From NCBI GenBank assembly GCA_046347635.1, contig JAXMFT010000009.1, positions 1 to 64,000 of the forward strand: a stretch of 64,000 bases of DNA, in the 5' to 3' direction. The notes below the pieces were generated by a model. The model was given only the letters and a program-made list of their open reading frames with translations. It was not told the origin of the DNA and made no database searches. Position 1 is the stretch's first letter; every line of letters begins with the position of its first letter. The position numbers and the translations under genes are program-made. Below are positions 24,891 through 33,101 of this stretch, piece by piece. This stretch comes from JAGVSZ01 sp019137045. GTDB lineage: Bacteria > Pseudomonadota > Gammaproteobacteria > Burkholderiales > SG8-39.

Positions 24891-26834
24891 CTACGCGTGC
24901 GCGGCGGCGCCGGCGAGGAGCCGCTTGGCGAGGTGCACCGCCTCGACCGCGTTCGGCGCGTAGCCATCCGCCCCGATCTGTCGCGAACTGGGCGCTCACC
25001 GGCGCCCCGCCGACGACGACCTTGCAGCCGGCGCGGAGTTGCCGCGCCTCGAGTGCGGCGATGACCCCTTTCATCTCCATCAATGTCGTGGTGAGCGCCG
25101 ACAGCGCCAGCACGTCCGGCCGGTAGGCGGCGACCTCCTCGCAGAACTTGTCGCGCGTCACGTTGACGCCGAGGTCGCGGATCTCGAACCCCACCCCCTT
25201 CAGCATCGTGGACACCAGGTTCTTGCCGATGTCGTGCATGTCCCCGGCGACCGTGCCGATCAGGATGCGGCCGCGCAGGCGCTCGCCGCCGGCCGCGAGG
25301 AACGGCTCGAGCATGCCCATCGCCACCGTCATCGCGCGCGCGGAGAGCAGCACCTCGGGGATGAACGCCTCGCCGCTCGCCATGCGCTCGCCGACGACGG
25401 TGATCGCGGCGATGAGCCCGTGCTCGAGGATGGCGGCGGCCGGCACGCCGCCGTCGAGCAGCGCCTGCACGTGCGCCTTGATCGCCACGTGCTTGCCGCC
25501 GAACACCGCCTGCCTCACCTCCGCGAAGACCGCCTTGTCGGACGGGGCGTCCGTCGCCGGGCGCGCGGGCCGGCCGGCGGCCGGCGGCGCGGATGCCGCG
25601 GCCGCTGCGGCCACGGGCCGGAACGCGCCCGCCTGCAGCGGCAGGCGCCCTTCGCGCTCGATGCGCTCGCCCAGGCGCTGCAGGCGCGCGAAGACCGCCT
25701 CGGGCGGCACCTCGTCGGCGATCCCCACCACCATGCGCGTGCCCGGCGCCACCGCGCGGAAGAACGCGTCGAGGTAGCCCTCGAAGTCGGCTTCCGCCGT
25801 GCCCGGCAGCATGATGGTCGACGGGATGCCGCCGAAGAGCGTCAGCCGCGGGCTCCAGCGCCGGTAGTACTCCCCGATCGTCACGCGCGTCATCGGCGCC
25901 GGCGTGATCGACTCGGCCACGTGCATTCCCGAGTCGCGGATGAGGTCCATCAGCCCGGTGTTCTCGCCGTCGGTGTGGCACAGCACGAGCTTGCCGGCCG
26001 CGCCGAGCAGGTCCGCCGCCTTGCGGATCCAGGGCGCGATCTCCTGCGCGAAGTAGGGCGGGTAGGTGAGCATGTCGTCGAAGTTCGCGCCCCACCACAC
26101 CACCTCGGCCGGGGAGTCGCGCAGGAGCGCGAGCTCCTTGTCGTGCAGCAGCGCGATGCGGTCGGCGAGCCCGCGCATCGCCTCGTAGTGGTCCTTGTAG
26201 TGGATGAAGAACTGGGTCGGGTCGCTCAGGTCGCGCTGGATGGTGTGGAACGGCGAGGCGTCGAGCGAGCCGATCGCCACCGGCTGGCCGTCCTCGCGCA
26301 TGTCCTCGGCCGCCCAGCGGCGGTAGCGCTCGAAGTTCGGGACCACGTCCATGTGCTCGAACAGGTACCCGGCCGGCGCGTAGTCGGCCGGAGTCTTGAT
26401 CAGGTGCTCGACCAGCGCCGGGATGGTGATGCCGTTCTTCTGCGACTGCACGTCGTAGTGGGTCGTGGTGCTCACCATCCCGAGCGGCGTGTGGTACTCG
26501 ACGCGCGTGCGCGCGCCCGTGCGCTGCACCTTGATCTCCACGTCGCGCGGGAAGACGGTGTCGAACAGGATGTCGCGGCTGTAGAAGACGTTGATGCCGC
26601 GGTGCAGGTACTGCGGCTGGTAGACGGGGTCGAGCTGGTCGTCGCAGAAGCGGTGGTGCAGGGTCCACCCCTCGGCGCGCGCGATGTCGTTCTGGGCGCG
26701 GCCGGCGTGCTGCGGCGGCAGGGTGCCGCGGGTCGAGTTGGCGAGGTACCAGAGGTCGAGGCGCGGGACGTACGGCAGCCGGTCGACCGGCTCCCCGCGC
26801 AGCGCCGCCAGCACGCGCGACCGATGCGTAACAC
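24891..26834 (-). CDS. UroD-type methyltransferase fused to a corrinoid-binding domain (CmuA-like architecture), frame broken
   Basis: About 645 residues. N-terminal UroD-type domain (about 1-370): RVLAALRGEPVDRLPYVPRL, LYLAN-like segment, VLCHTDGENTGLMD with His-x-Asp in place of the zinc His-x-Cys. A Pro/Ala linker leads to a complete corrinoid domain: cap helices, GDMHDIGKNLVSTM (base-on His), ALSALTTTLMEMKGV. This order equals CmuA of chloromethane degraders. Near 24985 the frame slips; the next frame continues as QIGADGYAPNAVEAVHLAKR to TAG at 24891, so one base seems missing. The start is also unclear: GTG 26834 fits spacing but reads out of frame by two bases, and the in-frame ATG at 26883 lies inside operator site 4. 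Confidence 0.85.
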
Positions 26835-26877
26835 GCCGTCCGACCTCGCGAGACCACCGGCGGCGAGATCCGCCGGA

Positions 26878-26898
26878 CGACATATTGGGAGTATGTCG
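26878..26898. promoter_or_regulatory. GntR-type operator, site 4 (before the methyltransferase-corrinoid fusion)
   Basis: CGACAT-N9-ATGTCG: a perfect palindrome with 7-bp arms (CGACATA/TATGTCG), counting one more base inside each arm. It lies 44 bases before the likely GTG start of the fusion gene. A site in this place would block transcription start or early elongation. Confidence 0.7.
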
Positions 26899-26960
26899 CG
26901 CTTGCGCCACGGCGATAGGGCCGGCGTTTGACCTCGGTCAAACAGCGGCCGGGCGCGGAG

Positions 26961-27620
26961 CTAGAAGTCGGTCGTGACCGTGGCCCGGGTGAAGGCTCGA
27001 TGTTGTCGAGCAGCCGCGTCCGCTCGCGGCGGCGCGCCACCGCGTCGCGCGCGACCGCGCGCGCGATGTGTTCGCGTGCAGCTTCGCCGTCACCGGCGCG
27101 GGTCGGCCGCCTGCACCGCCGTGCAGGTACCAGAAGCGGCGCGAGGCGCCGCCATCGCTCGTCATCGCGATCGCCGCGAACTCGTTGCGCGCGGCGCTGA
27201 GCCAGCTCGTTGAACTCGCGGTCGATGCGCAGGAAGGCGACGTCGTCGCCGCCGCGCGCCGCCCTGCTCGAAACCCGCGCTGCCAGCGCGGCGAAGCGCG
27301 CGCGCTCCTCGTCGGTGGCGCGGCGCGCCGCGCCGCGGGCGACCAGCCGCTCGATCTCGCGCCGCACTTCCAGCAGCCGCAGCTGCGCCTTCACGTTGAT
27401 GTCGGAGACGATCACCCCGCGCCGCGGCAGGATCTGCACCAGGCGCTCGCGCGCGAGCCGCTGCAGCGCCTCGCGGATCGGCGTGCGGCCGATGCCGAGC
27501 CGCCCGGACAGCATCGCCTCCGACACCGCGGCGCCGGGCGGCAGCTCGAGCCGCACGATCATCTCCTCGAGCGCCGTGTACGCGCGCTCGGTGAGGGTGC
27601 GCTGGGCGCCGCCGTCGCCG
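26961..27620 (-). pseudogene. GntR-family (FCD type) transcriptional regulator with multiple frame breaks
   Basis: A winged-helix GntR domain (TLTERAYTALEEMIVRLELP, GRLGIGRTPIREALQRLARE, LPRRGVIVSDINV) followed by an FCD ligand domain can be followed only by changing frame: near 27200 to AARNEFAAIAMTS and SRRFWYLHG, near 27080 to AGDGEAAREHIARAV, and near 26993 to FTRATVTTDF and TAG at 26961. No ATG, GTG or TTG precedes TLTERAY in frame. It may be a decayed gene or an intact one damaged by sequencing indels; the conserved ends favour the latter. It follows the second PanB-like gene by about 20 bases and is the obvious candidate to bind the five operator sites. FCD regulators usually respond to carboxylate effectors. 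Confidence 0.75.
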
Positions 27621-27639
27621 GCGCGCGCGCGCCGGCGCG

Positions 27640-28518
27640 CTACGCGTGGCGGCGCTTTTGCACGAGTGCGAGGAATTTCTCGTACTCCCTGTCGTCGACG
27701 CCGTAGCTGTGGTCGTCGTCGGGGAAGGTGCCCGCCTTCACGTCGGCGACGTACGCCTTCAGCCCCGCCACCGCCACCTCGGTGAGGTTGGCGTAGCGCT
27801 TGGTGAACTTCGGCTTGAAGTCGGTGAACACGCCGAGGAGGTCGTAGGAGAGCAGGATCTGCCCGTCGGTGCCCGCGCCCGCGCCGATGCCGATGGTCGG
27901 GATCTCGAGCTGGGCGGAGATCACCCGGGCGATCTTCGCCGGCACCGCCTCGAACTCGAGCATGAAGCAGCCGGCGTCCTGGATCGCGAACGCGTCCTCG
28001 AGGATCTTCAGCGCGGCGTCGGCGGTGCGGCCCTGGATCTTGAAGCCGCCGAACATCGCGATCGTGTGCGGGGTGAGCCCGATGTGCGAGGCGGTCGGGA
28101 TGCCGGCGTCGACCAGCGCCTTCAGGATGTGCGCCTGCGACCTGCCGCCCTGCGGCTTGACCGCGTCGACCAGCGCCTCCTGCATGAAGCGCGTCGCGTT
28201 CGCGAGCGCGCGGTCGACGGTGTGGTAGCTCTGGTAGGGCATGCACCCGAGCACGAACGTGCGCGGCGCGCCGCGGCGCACCGCCTGCGAGTGCAGCACC
28301 ATCATGTCCATGGTCGCGGGGACGGTGCTGGGATGGCCGTGGCAGGTCATCGCCAGGCTGTCGCCGACCACGCACACGTCGACGCCCGCGGCCTCGGCCC
28401 ACTTGGCCGACGTGTAATCGAGCACCGACGTGTAGACCATCTTCTCGCCGGTCTTCTTGGACTCGCGGATCTCGGTGATGGTCCGCTTCTTGCGCTCCGT
28501 CCCTGCCGCCTCGGCCAT
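27640..28518 (-). CDS. PanB-like protein, copy 2, atypical active site
   Basis: A 292-residue PanB-superfamily protein, clearly paralogous to copy 1 at 10415. Conserved: Asp53 (VVGDSLAM), Lys121 (VKPQGG), SHIGLTP, LEFEAVP, GIGAGAGTDGQ, PKFTKRYANL. As in copy 1, the second Mg2+ aspartate of E. coli PanB is lost (Cys92 in GCMPYQSY) and Glu114 is Gln123. Keeping two copies with the same substitutions at opposite ends of one regulon suggests a specific role, perhaps as partner subunits or for successive one-carbon steps from methylene-THF. The ATG at 28518 has GGGAGAG upstream; operator site 5 is 22 bases before it. The GntR gene follows. Confidence 0.82.
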   Translation of the reverse strand: MAEAAGTERKKRTITEIRESKKTGEKMVYTSVLDYTSAKWAEAAGVDVCVVGDSLAMTCHGHPSTVPATMDMMVLHSQAVRRGAPRTFVLGCMPYQSYHTVDRALANATRFMQEALVDAVKPQGGRSQAHILKALVDAGIPTASHIGLTPHTIAMFGGFKIQGRTADAALKILEDAFAIQDAGCFMLEFEAVPAKIARVISAQLEIPTIGIGAGAGTDGQILLSYDLLGVFTDFKPKFTKRYANLTEVAVAGLKAYVADVKAGTFPDDDHSYGVDDREYEKFLALVQKRRHA

Positions 28519-28539
28519 CGCGCTCTCCCCCGGTGCCTT

Positions 28540-28560
28540 TGATATGGCACCAGTATATCA
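28540..28560. promoter_or_regulatory. GntR-type operator, site 5 (before panB-like copy 2 and gntR)
   Basis: TGATAT-N9-ATATCA, perfect 6-bp arms, 22 bases in front of the ATG at 28518. This is the cleanest copy of the motif. As the unit includes the GntR gene, it would give autoregulation. Confidence 0.75.
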
Positions 28561-28591
28561 ACGGCCCGGCGGCGCCCGCGGCCGCTGCGCG

Positions 28592-29236
28592 CTACAGCAG
28601 GCCGTCGCGCTCCATCGCCTGCACGAGCACGCCGACGAAGCGCGCCACCGCCGGCTTCAGGTCGCCCTGGTCGGCGTTGTCGGTCTGCGTGCGCGCCGCC
28701 CAGACCGCGCGGCGGGTCGCGAGGTCGTAGAGCACGGTCTCGACCAGCACCGTCGTGAGCGTGTAGTCGCTCGGGCGGACGTACATCGTGGGGGCGAAGG
28801 TCGCCGCGACCGCGTTCTCGAGGCCCACCGTCTCGGTGACCGGCGTCCCGGCCGGACCGGTCAGCATGCCCGGAATCGTGCCCGTCTTCTGGTCGACGCC
28901 GATCACCCGGCCGAGGAGGACGGCGTCGGCGCCGGAGGTCTCGATCGCGCGCATGAAGCGCGCGTACTCGGACTGGCTGCGGTGGGTGAAGAACCGCTCC
29001 GAGGCCACGGCGTTCATCCCGCGCGCGCGCAGCGCGGCGGCGATGTCCTGCTGGAAGTACTGCTGCGCGAACTCGTCGCTCGCCACCGAGAGCACCAGGA
29101 CCTTGCGGAACTTGGCGTGGCGGTACTGCGGGTCGATCCAGCTCGCGTCGAGCGAGGTGCGCGCCGACATGCAGCCGGCGAGAACGGCGGCGGCGGGGGC
29201 GGCGAGGGCGGCGCGGAGGACGGATCGACGGCGCAT
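28592..29236 (-). CDS. Putative lipoprotein, DUF4136-like
   Basis: A 214-residue protein with a lipobox leader (MRRRSVLRAALAAP, LAGC) that should be anchored in the envelope. The mature part reads TSLDASWIDPQYRHAKFRKVLVLSVASD, then FQQDIAAALRARGMNAVAS and YTLTTVLVETVLYDLATRRAVWAARTQT, the pattern of DUF4136/GNA1162-like lipoproteins. No enzymatic residues are evident. It is outside the cluster regulon (no operator-like site before it). Confidence 0.75.
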   Translation of the reverse strand: MRRRSVLRAALAAPAAAVLAGCMSARTSLDASWIDPQYRHAKFRKVLVLSVASDEFAQQYFQQDIAAALRARGMNAVASERFFTHRSQSEYARFMRAIETSGADAVLLGRVIGVDQKTGTIPGMLTGPAGTPVTETVGLENAVAATFAPTMYVRPSDYTLTTVLVETVLYDLATRRAVWAARTQTDNADQGDLKPAVARFVGVLVQAMERDGLL

Positions 29237-29334
29237 GGATTAGGATCTCGCAAACCGGGAGCGCGGCACTGTACCGGCCCGCCGCCGGCCCGGCAACCAA
29301 TCCCGCATCTTGCAGTCCAACCATCCGTCCCCAC

Positions 29335-29583
29335 ATGGCGCCTCACATGCCGCTGCCTCCTTCCTCGTCCCCGCGCCCGCCGCGCACCTTCGAGCTGCGC
29401 GACGCCGAATGGATCGAAGACGCCGCTACGCGCCGCACCCGCGCGCCGTTCTGGGTCCTCGTTCCGGTCGTCCTCGCCACGCTCACCGGGCTCGTCCTGG
29501 TCGCGGTCGCGGCCACCGCCGCGCTCGCCACCGGCGCGCTGGTGGCCCTGCGCGACTGGATCGTGCGGCCGTTCCGTCCTTGA
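29335..29583 (+). CDS. Small membrane protein, unknown
   Basis: An 82-residue protein with a Pro/Ser-rich N-terminus and two hydrophobic stretches (FWVLVPVVLATLTGLVLVAV and TAALATGALVALRDW). ATG at 29335 or 29347 could start it; neither has a clear ribosome site. It is divergent from the lipoprotein gene and 95 bases before icmF. Not recognised; coding status rests on composition and the membrane pattern. Confidence 0.45.
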   Translation: MAPHMPLPPSSSPRPPRTFELRDAEWIEDAATRRTRAPFWVLVPVVLATLTGLVLVAVAATAALATGALVALRDWIVRPFRP

Positions 29584-29678
29584 ACCGGTCCCGGATCGCG
29601 GGACGCATTGCCGGTTCGCGCCCAAGTCCCTGATCGCAGTACACTTGTCGGCCCTGTCGCGCGCTCGGGGGCGCACGC

Positions 29679-32600
29679 ATGACCGACCTGTCCGTCAGCC
29701 AGCAGCTCACGCCCTACCAGGCGCGGCACAAGATCCGCTTCGTCACGGCGGCGAGCCTGTTCGACGGGCACGACGCGTCGATCAACATCATGCGGCGCAT
29801 CCTCCAGGCCTCCGGCTGCGAGGTGATCCACCTCGGGCACAACCGCTCGGTCGAGGAGGTCGTGACCGCCGCGCTGCAGGAGGACGTCCAGGGCGTCGCC
29901 GTGTCGTCCTACCAGGGCGGTCACCTCGAGTACTTCAAGTACATGATCGACCTGCTGCGCGAGCGCGGCGGCGAGAACATCAAGGTCTTCGGCGGCGGGG
30001 GCGGGGTGATCGTGCCCGCCGAGATGGCGGCGCTGCACGAGTACGGCGTCGCGCGCATCTACTCCCCCGAGGACGGCGCCAGCTTGGGCCTGCAGGGCAT
30101 GATCAACGACATGATCCGGCGCTGCGATGAGGACCTCGCGCAGTACGCGCCGCGCGACCTCGCGGCGGTCAGGGCCGGGGACCGCCGCGCGCTCGCGCGG
30201 CTCATCACCGCCCTCGAGGCGGGCGTGTACGACGGCGCGATGCGCCGCGCCCTCGTCGAGGAGGCGGACACCAGGCGCGTCCCGGCGCTCGGCATCACCG
30301 GCACCGGCGGCGCCGGCAAGAGCTCGCTCACCGACGAGCTGGTGCGCCGATTCCGGCTCGACCACGGCGATGCGCTCGCCATCGCGGTGCTCGCGGTCGA
30401 CCCGTCGCGGCGCAAGACCGGCGGGGCGCTGCTCGGCGATCGCATCCGCATGAACGCGATCGACTCGCCCCGGGTGTTCATGCGTTCGCTCGCGACGCGC
30501 GCGACCGGGACCGAGATCTCGGCTGCGCTCGGCGACGCGATCGCCGCCTGCCGGGTCGCCGGGTTCGACCTGGTGCTGGTCGAGACCTCCGGCATCGGGC
30601 AGGGCGACGCCGCGATCGTCCCGCTCGTGGACGTGAGCCTGTACGTCATGACGCCGGAGTTCGGCGCCGCGAGCCAGCTCGAGAAGATCGACATGCTCGA
30701 CTTCGCCGACTTCGTGGCGATCAACAAGTTCGACCGCAAGGGGGCGCACGACGCGCTGCGCGACGTGCGCAAGACGGTGCAGCGCAACAGGAAACGCTTC
30801 GCCCAGGCGCCCGAGGACATGCCCGTGTTCGGCACGATGGCGAGCCGCTTCAACGACGACGGCGTCACCGCGCTCTACCAGGCGCTCGCGCCGCGGCTCG
30901 TAGAGATCGGCCTGAAGCGCGCCCCGGGCCGCCTCCCGCTCGTCGCCACCCGGCAGTCGACCCAGCAGACGGTCGTCATTCCGCCGCAGCGCGGGCGCTA
31001 CCTCGCCGAGATCGCCGAGACGGTGCGCGCGTACCGCAGGCACGCCGGCGAGCAGGCGCAGCTCGCGCGCGAGGTGCAGCAGCTGCGCGAGACGGTGCGC
31101 ATGCTCGCGGCGGACAGCGCCGAGAAGCACGGGGCGCGCGACACGGTCGAGCGGCTCGCGGCCGCGCGCGAGGCCCGCCTCGACGCGCGCGCACGCAAGC
31201 TCCTCGACATGTGGCCGGCGATGCGCAAGGCGTACTCGGGCGACGAGTACGTGGTGAAGATCCGCGGCCGCGAGGTGCGCACCAGGCTCACCCACACCTC
31301 GCTCGCGGGCACGCCGATCCGCAAGGTGGTGCTGCCGCGCTACGAGGACCACGGCGAGCAGCTGCGCTGGCTGATGCTCGAGAACGTGCCGGGCTCGTTC
31401 CCGTTCACCGCGGGCGTGTTCGCCTTCAAGCGCGAGAACGAGGACCCGACGCGCATGTTCGCGGGCGAGGGCGACCCGTTCCGCACCAACAAGCGCTTCC
31501 ACCTGCTCTCGCAGGATATGCCGGCGAAGCGGCTGTCGACCGCGTTCGACTCGGTGACGCTGTACGGCTTCGACCCGGACCTGCGGCCGGACATCTACGG
31601 GAAGGTGGGCAATTCGGGGGTGTCGATCGCGACGCTCGACGACATGAAGGTGCTGTACTCGGGGTTCGACCTGTGCTCGCCCCAAACGTCGGTGTCGATG
31701 ACGATCAACGGTCCGGCGCCGACCATCCTCGCGATGTTCCTCAACACCGCGCTCGACCAGAGCCTCGACAAGTTCCGCAAGGACAACGCGCGCGAGCCGA
31801 CCGAGGACGAGACCGCCAAGATCCGCGCCTGGACGCTGGAGAACGTGCGCGGCACGGTGCAGGCCGACATCCTCAAGGAGGATCAGGGCCAGAACACCTG
31901 CATCTTCTCCACCGAGTTCAGCCTCAAGGTGATGGGCGACATCCAGGAGTACTTCGTCCACAACCGGGTGAAGAACTTCTACTCGGTGTCGATCTCCGGC
32001 TACCACATCGCCGAGGCCGGCGCGAACCCGATTTCGCAGCTCGCCTTCACGCTCTCGAACGGCTTCACCTTCGTGGAGGCCTACCTCGCGCGCGCGGGAT
32101 GCACGTCGACGACTTCGCGCCCAACCTGTCGTTCTTCTTCAGCTACGGGATGGACCCGAGTACACGGTGATCGGGCGCGTCGCCCGGCGCGTATCTGGGC
32201 GGTGGCGATGAAGAAGCAGGTACGGCGCGAACGAGCGCAGCCAGAAGCTCAAGTTCCACTCGCAGACGAGCGGGCGCAGCCTGCACGCGCAGGAGATCGC
32301 CTTCAACGACATCCGCACCACGCTGCAGGCGCTGATCTCGACCTACGACAACACCAACTCGCTGCACACCAACGCCTACGACGAGGCGATCACCACGCCG
32401 ACCGAGGAGTCGGTGCGGCTCGCGTTGGCGATCCAGCTCATCATCAACCGCGAGTGGGGGCTGGCCAAGAACGAGAACCCGAACCAGGGCAGCTTCGTCA
32501 TCGAGGAGCTGACCGACCTGGTGGAGGAGGCGGTGCTCAAGGAGTTCGAGCGCATCAGCGAGCGCGGTGGCGTGCTCGGCGCGATGGAGACCGGCTACCA

Positions 32601-32952
32601 GCGCGGCAAGATCCAGGAGGAGTCGATGCACTACGAGCACAAGAAGCACGACGGCTCCTACCCGATCATCGGCGTGAACACCTTCCGCAACCCGCACGGC
32701 GACCCGGTGCCGGCCGAGATCGCGCTGATCCGCTCGACGGAGGAGGAGAAGAGAAGCCAGCTCGCGCGGCTGCGCGACTTCCACGAGCGCCACAAGGCCG
32801 CGAGCGGGTCGATGCTGAAGCGACTGCAGCAGGCGGTGATCGAGAACCGGAACGTGTTCGAGGTGCTGGTCGACGCGGTGCGCGTGTGCTCGCTCGGTCA
32901 GATCACGCAGGCGCTGTTCGAGGTCGGGGGGCAGTACCGGCGCAGCATGTAG
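29679..32952 (+). CDS. icmF: Fused isobutyryl-CoA mutase IcmF, frame broken at 32.1-32.2 kb
   Basis: B12-dependent carbon-skeleton mutase with built-in chaperone. Domains: B12-binding (His31 in FDGHDASINIM), MeaI-type GTPase (GTGGAGKSS, Lys214), mutase barrel, C-terminal dimer region. Two residues separate isobutyryl- from methylmalonyl-CoA mutases. Phe594 (TRMFAGEG) replaces the MCM tyrosine of RQYAG and Gln738 (GQNTCIF) replaces its arginine; they match Phe598/Gln742 of Cupriavidus IcmF. It would interconvert isobutyryl- and n-butyryl-CoA or pivalyl/isovaleryl-CoA. Within 120 bases the frame changes about four times (near 32098, 32158, 32192, 32217), yet the peptide MHVDDFAPNLSFFFSYGMDP and the last 240 residues are intact in other frames. 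Confidence 0.9.
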
Positions 32953-33101
32953 CGGGGCCGGTCGAGGGCGACCCGATCGCAAGCCCGTTCTCCTCCACTG
33001 GATCGCCCGCCTGATTCGCCGGCTAGTCTGAACGGCCGATGGTGCGCCCCTGCGACAGGGAGTAGCCTCGCCCGAACTACGAGACGACGAGGGGCCAGCG
33101 C

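Noticed and set aside
24839..28561. A 1240-codon open frame on the minus strand
   Set aside because: It only joins pieces in one frame: true GntR sequence in the middle and shadow of PanB-like and UroD-type genes at both ends.
29679..32952. Methylmalonyl-CoA mutase
   Set aside because: Fused GTPase order and Phe594/Gln738 mark IcmF.
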